Assembly: GCA_050117725.1 (NCBI GenBank)
Contig: JASFME010000077.1
Location: 1 to 9,357, forward strand
Origin: JASFJH01 sp050117725
GTDB lineage: Bacteria; Pseudomonadota; Gammaproteobacteria; AKS1
DNA: 9,357 nt
Direction: 5' to 3'
Shown: one piece after another, positions 1-5,888 of the stretch
Numbering within the stretch: the first letter of the stretch is position 1
How the letters are laid out: every line of letters begins with the position of its first letter
Program-made: the position numbers and the translations under genes
Notes under the pieces: generated by a model
Seen by the model: the letters and a program-made list of their open reading frames with translations, nothing else
Told to the model about the DNA's origin: nothing
The model's database searches: none

Positions 1-477
1 CGCGTCCAGACCGGTCGGCTTGCGGCCACCGTGAGTGAAGATCTCCCAGCGATCCGGTTCGTCTTCGGCACTGACCTTCTTCGCATCGATGGCCACGACG
101 ATACACTGCGAACCGAACTTCTCCGCGGCCTCGCGCACAAATTCGGGGTTGTGCACGGCCGCGGTGTTGATGCCAACCTTGTCGGCACCGGCATTGAGCA
201 TGCGCCGAATGTCGTCGACGGTGCGGATCCCGCCACCAACGGTCAGCGGGATGAATACCTGCCCGGCGACCTGTTCGACGACATGCACGATGGTGTCGCG
301 GTTATCCGAACTCGCGGTAATATCGAGAAAGGTGATCTCATCCGCACCCTGTTCATCGTAACGTCGCGCCACCTCGACCGGATCACCGGCGTCACGGATA
401 TCGACAAACTGCACGCCCTTGACGACACGACCGTTATCGACATCGAGACAGGGAATGATGCGTTTCGCCAGGCCCAT
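1..477 (-). CDS. hisF: Imidazole glycerol phosphate synthase cyclase subunit HisF (3' part cut by window edge)
   Basis: HisF is the (beta/alpha)8-barrel subunit of IGP synthase. It takes ammonia made by HisH and converts PRFAR to imidazole glycerol phosphate and AICAR in the cytoplasm. Translation from the ATG at 477 begins MGLAKRIIPCLDVDNGRVVKG, the classic HisF start, with catalytic Asp12. The second catalytic Asp is residue 131 in VVAIDAKK, matching D11 and D130 of the Thermotoga enzyme. The phosphate-binding VGGGIR lies at about residues 80-85. The frame is open to base 1, giving 159 residues of a family length near 255, so about 95 C-terminal residues lie outside the window. It is the last visible gene of hisB-hisH-hisA-hisF. 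The ribosome-binding signal is weak (a GAG about 8 bases upstream) and lies just outside the end of an inverted repeat. Confidence 0.97.
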   Translation of the reverse strand, partial: MGLAKRIIPCLDVDNGRVVKGVQFVDIRDAGDPVEVARRYDEQGADEITFLDITASSDNRDTIVHVVEQVAGQVFIPLTVGGGIRTVDDIRRMLNAGADKVGINTAAVHNPEFVREAAEKFGSQCIVVAIDAKKVSAEDEPDRWEIFTHGGRKPTGLDA

Positions 478-488
478 AGAAAAATCTC

Positions 489-591
489 AACGCACCGGCG
501 CACAGGCGCAAAGGTCGTGGAGGAATTTAAAATCTTTGCTATCAATACTTGTAAACACTTTGCGTTCTCTGCGTCCTGGCGTCTCTGCGTT
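489..591. repeat. Imperfect inverted repeat between hisA and hisF, resembling a dispersed GCAGAGACGC-type repeat
   Basis: The left arm, 489-513, starts AACGCA and ends CGCAAAG. The right arm, 558-591, starts CTTTGCG and ends TGCGTT. The outer 6 bases and inner 7 bases of the arms are perfectly complementary, while the middle is only partly so. About 44 AT-richer bases lie between the arms. Read on the minus strand, the right arm contains AACGCAGAGACGCC and GACGCAGAGAACGCAAAG. From memory, this wording is typical of a short repeat scattered in many environmental bacterial genomes and often mis-annotated as small proteins rich in AETQRR-like strings. It fills most of the 119-bp hisA-hisF gap. 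The palindrome and wording are seen; family membership is inferred. Confidence 0.7.
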
Positions 592-596
592 GGCTG

Positions 597-1340
597 TTAT
601 TCCTTGTCGCACAACTCGTCGGCAAGTTTCTGCGCTTCGGCAAAATCGAGCGTGCCCTCGTAGATCGCGCGACCGGTGATCGCGCCACTGATACCCTCGT
701 TGCTGACTTCGGCAAGCCGACGGATATCATCCATATTGCTGATGCCGCCCGAGGCGATCACGGGAATGGTAATCGCCTTGGCCAGTTCGACGGTCGCTTC
801 GATATTTACACCTGTCATCATGCCGTCACGGCCGATGTCGGTGAAGATGATCGCCTCGACGCCATCGCGCTCGAAGTGCTGCGCCATGTCGATGACGTCG
901 TGATGCGAGAGTTTCGACCAGCCATCGATCGCGACCTTGCCGTCCTTTGCATCGAGGCCAATAATAATGTGGCCGGGGAACTCGATGCAGATGTCGGCGA
1001 CAAAGTGTGGTGCATTGACCGCCTTGGTGCCGATGATGACATACTCCACACCGGCTTCGAGATAGGTCTGGATGGTGTCTTCATCGCGAATACCTCCACC
1101 AACCTGGATCGGCAAATCGGGGTAGGCCTCGGCAATATCATGAATCACTGCCGCGTTGACCGGTTTGCCGGCAAACGCGCCATCCAGGTCAACAATATGC
1201 AGGCGCCGCGCACCGGCCTCCACCCACTTGCCGGCCATCGCCACCGGGTCATCGGAAAACACCGTGCTGTCTTCCATTTTGCCCTGTCGCAGGCGTACAC
1301 ACTTACCTTCTTTCAGATCGATCGCGGGTATGATATCCAT
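597..1340 (-). CDS. hisA: ProFAR isomerase HisA
   Basis: HisA is the cytoplasmic (beta/alpha)8-barrel enzyme that isomerises ProFAR to PRFAR, the substrate of HisF-HisH. The 247-residue product has the usual family length. It starts MDIIPAIDLKEGKCVRL with catalytic Asp8, and the second catalytic Asp130 is in IIGLDAKDG. Phosphate-binding loops VGGGIR (about 80-85) and ASGGIS (about 196-201) mark the two half-barrels. GLDAKDGKVAIDGW carries the HisA-typical Trp141. The ATG at 1340 has GGGGAA and AGGG just upstream and lies 12 bp after the hisH stop, so the two are almost certainly cotranscribed. Unusually for this cluster, 119 bp separate it from the downstream hisF. Confidence 0.98.
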   Translation of the reverse strand: MDIIPAIDLKEGKCVRLRQGKMEDSTVFSDDPVAMAGKWVEAGARRLHIVDLDGAFAGKPVNAAVIHDIAEAYPDLPIQVGGGIRDEDTIQTYLEAGVEYVIIGTKAVNAPHFVADICIEFPGHIIIGLDAKDGKVAIDGWSKLSHHDVIDMAQHFERDGVEAIIFTDIGRDGMMTGVNIEATVELAKAITIPVIASGGISNMDDIRRLAEVSNEGISGAITGRAIYEGTLDFAEAQKLADELCDKE

Positions 1341-1352
1341 GCCCTGTTCCCC

Positions 1353-1997
1353 TTACACACTTCCATCCCAAGCAAGAAAGTTTTCCAGCAACTGCAAACC
1401 GGCATGCTGGCTCTTTTCCGGGTGAAACTGCGCGGCGAATACATTGTCGCGCGCCACCACAGAAGTAAATAGTCCGCCGTACGGCGTGGAACCGGCAACG
1501 ATATCCGGTGTCGACGGTTCAACATAATAACTGTGCACAAAGTAAAAACGGCTGCCGTCAACGATGTTCTTCCACATCGGGTGCGGTTGTTGCTGGAACA
1601 CCTGGTTCCAGCCCATGTGAGGGATTTTCAACTTTTCACCGGAGTCACTGTCGCGCAGTCCACCAGTAAAGCGTCGCACATTGCCGTTGAATATACCAAG
1701 ACATTCAACACCATCATTCTCATCGCTGTGCTCCATAAGCGCATGCATGCCCAGGCACACACCGAGAAACGGTTTGCTGTGTACCACTTCCTGGATGACG
1801 TCGACAAGCTCGAGCCGATGTAACTCGCTCATGCAATCCCGGATTGCGCCAACACCGGGCAGCACGACGCGATCTGCACTGCGGATCACGTCGGCATCAT
1901 TGGTAACACGGATATCCGTTGCACCGACATGTTCAATCGCCTTCGCTACCGAGTGCAGATTGCCCATGCCGTAATCAATGACAGCGATCGTATTCAT
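1353..1997 (-). CDS. hisH: Imidazole glycerol phosphate synthase glutaminase subunit HisH
   Basis: HisH is the class I glutamine amidotransferase subunit that hydrolyses glutamine and passes ammonia through the HisF barrel. The product is 214 residues. It opens MNTIAVIDYGMGNLHSV, typical of HisH, and has the PGVGA oxyanion-side loop at about residues 47-51. The nucleophile is Cys81 in FLGVCLGMH, and the rest of the triad is His192 and Glu194 in FHPEKS. Residue 85, four after the nucleophile, is His (codon CAT) where HisH proteins normally have Gln (GMQ). The gene follows hisB by 23 bp and precedes hisA by 12 bp. I see no strong Shine-Dalgarno sequence, so expression may depend partly on coupling. 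Confidence 0.98.
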   Translation of the reverse strand: MNTIAVIDYGMGNLHSVAKAIEHVGATDIRVTNDADVIRSADRVVLPGVGAIRDCMSELHRLELVDVIQEVVHSKPFLGVCLGMHALMEHSDENDGVECLGIFNGNVRRFTGGLRDSDSGEKLKIPHMGWNQVFQQQPHPMWKNIVDGSRFYFVHSYYVEPSTPDIVAGSTPYGGLFTSVVARDNVFAAQFHPEKSQHAGLQLLENFLAWDGSV

Positions 1998-2020
1998 TGC
2001 GATAAAGCCGGTTGAATGTC

Positions 2021-2614
2021 TTAGAGACTACCCTTGGTTGATGGCATCATGCCTTGCATACGCGGGTCCGCTTCGAGCGCCATGCGCAGGGCGCGTCCGC
2101 ATGCCTTGAATACGGTTTCGGCAACGTGGTGCGCATTCGCGCCACGGATACAATCGATGTGCAGGGTCAGCTGGGCGTGATTGACAAAGCCCTGGAAGAA
2201 CTCGACAAACAGGTCAACATCGAAGTCACCGATGCGCGCGCGCGGGAAATCGACGTGATATTCGAGCCCCGGTCGACCGGAGAAATCAATCACGACCCGT
2301 GACAGCGCCTCGTCAAGCGGCACATAGGCATGGCCATAACGACGGATACCTTTTTTGTCACCGATGGCCTCGGCAAAGGCCTGGCCGAGGGTGATACCGA
2401 TATCCTCCACCGTGTGGTGGGCATCGATGTGCAGATCGCCGCTGGCTTCGATATCCATATCGATAAGGCCATGCCGGGCGATCTGGTCGAGCATGTGCTC
2501 GAGAAACGGCACACCGGTTTTCATCCCGGCCTTGCCGCTACCATCAAGATTGAGGGAAACAGTAATCTGGGTCTCAAGCGTGTCGCGCTTGACGCTCGCA
2601 GTGCGGTCAGCCAT
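2021..2614 (-). CDS. hisB: Imidazoleglycerol-phosphate dehydratase HisB (monofunctional)
   Basis: This Mn-dependent dehydratase converts imidazole glycerol phosphate to imidazole acetol phosphate. From the ATG at 2614 the product is 197 residues, the normal length for the dehydratase alone. There is no N-terminal histidinol-phosphatase domain of the E. coli fusion type. The metal-binding histidine motifs are DAHHTVED (64-71) and ANAHHVAE (159-166). FLEHML (37-42) and the C-terminal STKGSL are also family hallmarks. The frame extends upstream to an ATG at 2671, but those 19 extra residues do not look like the family, so MADRTASVKRDT is preferred; neither start has a good ribosome-binding site. 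It is first in the hisB-H-A-F order, and an AT-rich region with an 18-bp dyad lies upstream. Confidence 0.96.
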   Translation of the reverse strand: MADRTASVKRDTLETQITVSLNLDGSGKAGMKTGVPFLEHMLDQIARHGLIDMDIEASGDLHIDAHHTVEDIGITLGQAFAEAIGDKKGIRRYGHAYVPLDEALSRVVIDFSGRPGLEYHVDFPRARIGDFDVDLFVEFFQGFVNHAQLTLHIDCIRGANAHHVAETVFKACGRALRMALEADPRMQGMMPSTKGSL

Positions 2615-2696
2615 GTCGGAATACCGAAAGAAAAAACCTGTCTGGTTGTAACGTATTACGCCGAAATTCATGCCTTCGGCAATCCAGCGCCTATGA

Positions 2697-2714
2697 TACC
2701 TTATTTATAAGGTA
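2697..2714. promoter_or_regulatory. Perfect 18-bp dyad in the hisB-ompW divergent region
   Basis: TACCTTAT, a central TT, then ATAAGGTA forms a perfect palindrome with 8-bp arms. It lies 82 bp upstream of the chosen hisB start, in the most AT-rich part of the intergenic region. On the minus strand it contains or abuts -10-like hexamers (TATAAA, then TATCAT). A dyad over promoter-like DNA suggests a binding site for a dimeric regulator, or a small hairpin in the hisB leader. No factor can be named and no good -35 hexamer was found. Confidence 0.45.
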
Positions 2715-2773
2715 AGAAAAGCCAAACTTGCCGCGGGCAGAGTATCCCGGCTATGCCAGAAAATTTTGTAAAC

Positions 2774-2787
2774 TTGATCCAGGTCAA
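2774..2787 (+). promoter_or_regulatory. FNR/Anr-type binding site upstream of ompW
   Basis: TTGAT-CCAG-GTCAA matches the FNR/Anr/Dnr consensus TTGATNNNNATCAA at nine of ten defined positions. Its centre, 2780.5, is 41.5 bp upstream of a start site near 2822 predicted from the -10-like hexamer at 2809-2814. That is the classic class II activator geometry. E. coli ompW is known to respond to FNR, which fits. The match and spacing are seen; oxygen or nitric-oxide control is inferred. Confidence 0.75.
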
Positions 2788-2808
2788 TGTTCCATCTCCA
2801 GCGCTGGC

Positions 2809-2814
2809 GACAAT
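2809..2814 (+). promoter_or_regulatory. Probable -10 element of the ompW promoter
   Basis: GACAAT matches the sigma70 -10 consensus TATAAT at four of six positions. It has no good -35 hexamer, and the FNR-type box occupies the -35 region, as expected for an activator-dependent class II promoter. It predicts transcription from about 2821-2822 and a leader of about 42 bases. Confidence 0.45.
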
Positions 2815-2827
2815 AGCAGCACGGAAA

Positions 2828-2836
2828 TTATCCACA
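2828..2836 (+). other. Consensus DnaA-box 9-mer in the ompW leader
   Basis: TTATCCACA is an exact strict DnaA box. It is part of TTATC-CACA-GATAA (2828-2841), a 5-bp inverted repeat, and overlaps a tandem ACAGATA ACAGATA (2834-2847). Only one box is visible, with no cluster, AT-rich unwinding region or dnaA/dnaN/gidA neighbours, so this is not an origin. It may be chance or an isolated site in the ompW 5' region. Confidence 0.35.
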
Positions 2837-2863
2837 GATAACAGATACTGGAGTAGCAACGCG

Positions 2864-3520
2864 ATGAAACACACACTTACTATCAGCTGCCTCGCAGCCG
2901 GCGTTCTCGCCGCCACCAGCCTGCCGGCACAGGCCTATGAAGCAGGCGACTGGGTCGTGCGTGGCCGGATTATCAACGTCAACCCGAATGATGACAGCGG
3001 CGCGGTCAGTTTAAACGGTTCTCCGATTGCCGGGTCGGGCGTCAGTGTCGACGACGACACCGTCCTGGAAGTCGATTTCACCTACATGCTGCACCGCAAC
3101 TGGGGCCTGGAACTGATCCTCGCCACCTCCGAGCACAATGCCGATGGCTCAGGCTCATTAGCCGGGGTGGATCTCCTCGACTCTGATGTCTTGCCACCGA
3201 CCCTGACCCTGCAGTATCACTTCCTGCCGGGCAACAATATCCGCCCCTATGCCGGTATTGGTATCAACTATACACACTTCTATAACGAAGATGGCAAGGG
3301 CGGGTTCAGCGCCTTCGATGTCGATATTGACGATTCCTGGGGGCTCGCCGCTCAGGCCGGTGTGGATGTCGACCTTAACAAGGACTGGTTTGTGAATTTC
3401 GATGTGAAATACATCGATATCGACACGACCGCGGAACTCACCAGCGGTAGCACTGTCTATAAAGCTGATGTGGATATCGACCCGTGGGTGTGGGGTATCG
3501 GTATCGGTACGAGTTTCTAG
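2864..3520 (+). CDS. ompW: OmpW-family outer membrane beta-barrel protein
   Basis: OmpW proteins are small eight-stranded outer membrane barrels with a hydrophobic side channel, thought to admit small hydrophobic molecules. The 218-residue product starts with a signal peptide (MKHT, then a hydrophobic stretch, then ATSLPAQA) with cleavage expected after Ala24. The mature protein begins YEAGDWVVRGRIINVNPND, typical of the family. LQYHFLP, IRPYAGIGINYTHFY and the C-terminal WGIGIGTSF, ending in Phe for barrel assembly, also fit. The ATG at 2864 has GGAG 10 bases upstream. An in-frame ATG at 2753 would put 37 residues before the signal peptide and the FNR box inside the gene, so it is rejected. 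The mature barrel is rich in D-x-D strings. It is a single-gene unit with its own terminator. Confidence 0.93.
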   Translation: MKHTLTISCLAAGVLAATSLPAQAYEAGDWVVRGRIINVNPNDDSGAVSLNGSPIAGSGVSVDDDTVLEVDFTYMLHRNWGLELILATSEHNADGSGSLAGVDLLDSDVLPPTLTLQYHFLPGNNIRPYAGIGINYTHFYNEDGKGGFSAFDVDIDDSWGLAAQAGVDVDLNKDWFVNFDVKYIDIDTTAELTSGSTVYKADVDIDPWVWGIGIGTSF

Positions 3521-3547
3521 TCGTAGAGTCGTATTTCTCCTTATTGA

Positions 3548-3581
3548 CCGGGTCCACTGCAAGGTGAGACCCGGCTTTTTT
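3548..3581 (+). terminator. Intrinsic terminator of ompW
   Basis: CCGGGTC (3548-3554) pairs perfectly with GACCCGG (3568-3574). CAC/GTG extends the stem inside it around a TGCAAG loop, and a single bulged A separates the two helices. C and six T follow (3575-3581). It starts 28 bp after the ompW stop. The minus strand has no T-run, so it works for the plus strand only. The rest of the 3521-3704 gap holds only weak stems (3624-3648 with one mismatch; 3681-3693), and no terminator for dtd was found. Confidence 0.92.
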
Positions 3582-3704
3582 ATCAGTAAAGGCTCGAAAT
3601 TGTTCAGCCACTCTGCGTCTGCAGCTTACTGCAAAGCAAACAGTTAGCAGAAAAACACGCGTCAATATTTTCACAACTGCCAGCCGGCGGCTGCATACTC
3701 CCTC

Positions 3705-4142
3705 TCAGGTTTCAAGCCAGAACGTGACCGGACCGTCGTTGGTCAGGGCAACCTGCATGTCCGCACCGAAACGGCCACTTGCGACCTTGCCGTACACTGC
3801 CCGCGCCCGCTCGAGCAGGTAACTGAACAGCCGTTCGCCGTCCTCGGGCGCAGCGGCCGGGGTAAAGCTCGGCCGGGTGCCCCTGCCTGTGTCAGCCGTC
3901 AGGGTGAACTGCGGCACGAGCAGCAGACCACCTTTAACATCAGTGAGGCTACGGTTCATGCGGCCTTCATCGTCCTCGAAGACGCGGTAGCCGAGCAGGC
4001 GCTCGAGCAGGCGGTCGGCCTGCGCCTCGCTGTCAGCGCGTGCGACCCCGACCAGCACGAGCAGCCCCGGGCCGATCTCGCCGATGGTCTCACCGTCGAC
4101 CTCGACCTTCGCCTGAGTGACGCGCTGCAACAGGCCAATCAT
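3705..4142 (-). CDS. dtd: D-aminoacyl-tRNA deacylase
   Basis: Dtd removes D-amino acids (and glycine mischarged on tRNA-Ala) from tRNA, a cytoplasmic proofreading step in translation. The 145-residue product matches the family length exactly. It starts MIGLLQRVTQAKVEVDG and has the active-site segment VPQFTLTADTGRGTRPSF (family SQFTL, here with Pro in place of Ser, a variant I recall from other proteobacteria). It ends with the Gly-cisPro motif in TNDGPVTFWLET, which gives chiral selectivity. The ATG at 4142 overlaps the pip stop as ATGA, indicating translational coupling. The same frame extends upstream inside pip, but those residues are unlike Dtd. It is the last gene of the pip-dtd unit. 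Confidence 0.97.
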   Translation of the reverse strand: MIGLLQRVTQAKVEVDGETIGEIGPGLLVLVGVARADSEAQADRLLERLLGYRVFEDDEGRMNRSLTDVKGGLLLVPQFTLTADTGRGTRPSFTPAAAPEDGERLFSYLLERARAVYGKVASGRFGADMQVALTNDGPVTFWLET

Positions 4143-5095
4143 AGCGCCCCAAGCTTGCGGGCCATGTCGCGTGTCGCCGACACGAGTGCGTCGACAATAC
4201 CCGGCTCGGAGGCGGCATGCCCGGCATCCGGGATGATATGCAGCTCGGCCTGTGGCCAGGCCTCGTGCAGCGCCAGCGCATTGTCGACGGCACACACGAC
4301 ATCATAACGGCCATGTATGATCACGCCCGGAATATCCACCAACTTGCAGGCATTGTTCACGATCTGGTCGGGTTCGAGAAAACTGTCGTGCATGAAGTAG
4401 TGGCACTCAACGCGTGCCATGGCAAGTGCGAAATGCGGGTCGGCAAAACTGGCCTCGGCCTTCGGATCGGGTTTCAGACTGATGGTACGCCCCTCCCATA
4501 ATGACCAGGCCTTTGCCGCCTCGAGCCGGATCTGTTCATTATCACTGGTCAGCAGGCGATAGTAAGCGCTTACCATCTCATCACGCTCCGCTTCAGGCAC
4601 GGGCGCGAGGAAGTCCTGCCAGTATTCCGGAAAGATACGGCTCGCACCATGCTGGTAGAACCAGGCAATATCGCGCCGCCGGCACAGAAAAATGCCGCGC
4701 AGGATCAGACCTGAGACGCGTTGCGGGTGAGTCTGCGCATAGACGAGACCCAGTGTCGAACCCCAGGAACCGCCGAACACAACCCACTGCTCGATGCCAA
4801 GTGCCTCCCGGATCGCCTCGATATCGCTGACCAGTGCCTGTGTCGTATTGTGCTCGAGCGAGGCATGTGGCGTGGATTGGCCGGCGCCGCGCTGATCGAA
4901 CAAAATGATCCGGTACACGGCCGGGTCAAAAAATCGCCGGTGAAACGGCAGGCAGCAGCCACCCGGCCCGCCGTGCAGGAACAGCACGGGCAGGCCGTCC
5001 GGGTTGCCGCATTCCTCAATATGTAAGTCGTGCGGCGGTTGCACCGCCAGGCGGCGGGTCTGGTACGGCTCGATCTCGGGGTACAACGCCAGCAT
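4139..5095 (-). CDS. pip: Proline iminopeptidase (alpha/beta hydrolase, peptidase family S33)
   Basis: This cytoplasmic enzyme cleaves N-terminal proline from peptides. The 318-residue product has the family's usual length and order: HGGPGG oxyanion-hole motif at 41-46, DQRGAGQSTPH at 67-77, and nucleophile Ser110 in the elbow GGSWGS. A helical cap follows, then catalytic Asp265 (HGRYDVVC) and His293 (DAGHAASEPG). LYPEIEPY at the N terminus is also typical. The start at 5095 lies 9 bp after the upstream gene's stop with no clear Shine-Dalgarno, so it is probably coupled to that gene. The stop overlaps the dtd start by 4 bp. Adjacent pip and dtd, as I recall from Pseudomonas, support the calls. 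Confidence 0.96.
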   Translation of the reverse strand: MLALYPEIEPYQTRRLAVQPPHDLHIEECGNPDGLPVLFLHGGPGGCCLPFHRRFFDPAVYRIILFDQRGAGQSTPHASLEHNTTQALVSDIEAIREALGIEQWVVFGGSWGSTLGLVYAQTHPQRVSGLILRGIFLCRRRDIAWFYQHGASRIFPEYWQDFLAPVPEAERDEMVSAYYRLLTSDNEQIRLEAAKAWSLWEGRTISLKPDPKAEASFADPHFALAMARVECHYFMHDSFLEPDQIVNNACKLVDIPGVIIHGRYDVVCAVDNALALHEAWPQAELHIIPDAGHAASEPGIVDALVSATRDMARKLGAL

Positions 5096-5104
5096 GACGG
5101 GTTA

Positions 5105-5662
5105 TTACGTCTGTGGCGCCTTCCAGCCGATTGCTGCGGCAACCCCGGCCAGCAACAGGCCAAGCAGAAGCAGGATGGGGCCGATGCCGGTGCCGAGGAT
5201 CGTACCGGCCCAGCCCAGCTCGAACACGACCACCAGGTACAGCACGCCGGAATGCAACAGGGTGCCGAGAATAAATACCCAGCTGATGACAAGCTTGAAC
5301 AGCCGACCGACGGTCAGGAACATGAGCACAATGCCCACCACAATGTTCAGCAGGGACTCGAGATTACCGTGCGCGTGCGGTCCGCCCTTGATGGCCGTGT
5401 TCGGCACTTCGGCATTGAGCTGCTTGTTCAGGGCGAGCAGGGCCTTCGCGTTCATTTGCGCAATCTCGGCAGCGGTCATGGGCTCAAGGGTTTCGGCGTT
5501 TTCAAAACCGGTGTCAGCGGCGAGTTGCAACGGTGCCATGGCCGCCTGCTTGCCGGCTTGTGCCTCACCTATTTGCGGCAGATTCTGCACCATCACCGGC
5601 CCGAGCGCGGCGGTGGCAACGAGAAACAGAAAACCGAATACGATATTGATTCTACCAGGCAT
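5105..5662 (-). CDS. Membrane protein of unknown function, four predicted transmembrane segments
   Basis: I do not recognise the family of this 185-residue protein. It has an N-terminal hydrophobic segment (about 6-25) that could be a signal anchor. A roughly 75-residue polar region follows, with helix-forming Ala, Gln and Glu (for example MTAAEIAQMNAKALLALNKQ) and the His-rich GGPHAHGN at 93-100. Three closely spaced hydrophobic segments follow (about 102-118, 122-146, 154-179). The start at 5662 is well supported: GAGGAGG (complement of 5671-5677) lies 8 bases upstream, the best ribosome-binding site in the window. It heads the unit with pip (9-bp gap) and dtd, though nothing in its sequence suggests a role in peptide or tRNA metabolism. 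Confidence 0.88.
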   Translation of the reverse strand: MPGRINIVFGFLFLVATAALGPVMVQNLPQIGEAQAGKQAAMAPLQLAADTGFENAETLEPMTAAEIAQMNAKALLALNKQLNAEVPNTAIKGGPHAHGNLESLLNIVVGIVLMFLTVGRLFKLVISWVFILGTLLHSGVLYLVVVFELGWAGTILGTGIGPILLLLGLLLAGVAAAIGWKAPQT

Positions 5663-5670
5663 GGGAAATC

Positions 5671-5677
5671 CCTCCTC
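5671..5677 (-). promoter_or_regulatory. Strong Shine-Dalgarno of the four-helix membrane protein
   Basis: GAGGAGG on the minus strand, 8 bases before the ATG at 5662, is near-perfectly complementary to the 16S rRNA tail. It fixes the start of the unknown membrane protein. Confidence 0.85.
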
Positions 5678-5752
5678 TTCTGCGTGGGCTTGTCATATTG
5701 TTATTACTGCGCACCGTTATGGTGCTCCATCTTTACCCTAAAACACAAACCT

Positions 5753-5888
5753 GCGGGTCGGCATTTTCCTACAAAACTGTGCATGACCCGCTGACAGGCA
5801 AGTCGTGCTGATTCTGCCAGTATTGTTTACGTCAATCTCCTTCCAATAGAGTGACGTTTTCAGCCCGGCCCTGTGCCGGGCATTTTTT
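5753..5888 (+). ncRNA. Candidate structured small RNA ending in an intrinsic terminator
   Basis: Three successive stems precede a plus-strand T-run. GCGGGTC (5753-5759) pairs with GACCCGC (5785-5791), with GCA/TGC and TTTT/AAAA able to pair inside. ACGTCA (5829-5834) pairs with TGACGT (5852-5857). The terminator GCCCGGC/GCCGGGC follows at 5863-5881. No plus-strand coding region lies between 3520 and 7329, so the terminator has no obvious gene to end. Alternatives are that the first stems belong to the minus-strand leader of the 5105-5662 gene, or that the terminator guards against plus-strand transcription into cls. No convincing plus-strand promoter was found in 5663-5750, and the 5' end is a guess. 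Confidence 0.33.
5863..5888 (+). terminator. Intrinsic terminator on the plus strand, 3' of cls
   Basis: GCCCGGC (5863-5869), a five-base loop CCTGT, and GCCGGGC (5875-5881) make a perfect 7-bp GC-rich stem followed by ATTTTTT. The T-run is on the plus strand and overlaps the complement of the cls stop codon. On the minus strand the same hairpin is preceded by A's and followed by TGAAAACG, so it would be a poor terminator for cls. Confidence 0.8.

Noticed and set aside
31..663. Long plus-strand open frames opposite hisF, and similar ones opposite hisA, hisB, cls and pip
   Set aside because: They are antisense to genes with clear family motifs, have unnatural composition, and no ribosome-binding sites that compete with the real genes.
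542..730. Minus-strand 62-residue frame ending in RRDARTQRTQSVYKY
   Set aside because: It is out of frame with hisA and its tail is simply the translation of the repeat at 558-591, the usual source of spurious small proteins from this repeat type.
2828..2836. Replication origin
   Set aside because: A single DnaA box without a cluster, an AT-rich unwinding element or typical origin genes does not make an origin.
2753..2863. Longer ompW frame starting at the ATG at 2753
   Set aside because: It would place 37 polar residues before a textbook signal peptide and put the FNR-type box and promoter inside the coding region. The ATG at 2864 has its own ribosome-binding site.
3611..3619. CTCTGCGTC shared with the hisA-hisF repeat, as a second copy
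   Set aside because: Only nine bases match and the surrounding sequence does not. It may be a remnant, but this cannot be told from chance.
3624..3648. GCTTACTG/CAGTTAGC hairpin as a dtd terminator
   Set aside because: The stem has a mismatch and no T-run follows it on the minus strand. The T-run there lies before the hairpin.
4143..4295. N-terminal extension of dtd to 4295
   Set aside because: The extra 51 residues lie inside pip in another frame, are Arg/Cys-rich and unlike Dtd. The ATG at 4142 gives exactly the family length and an ATGA overlap.
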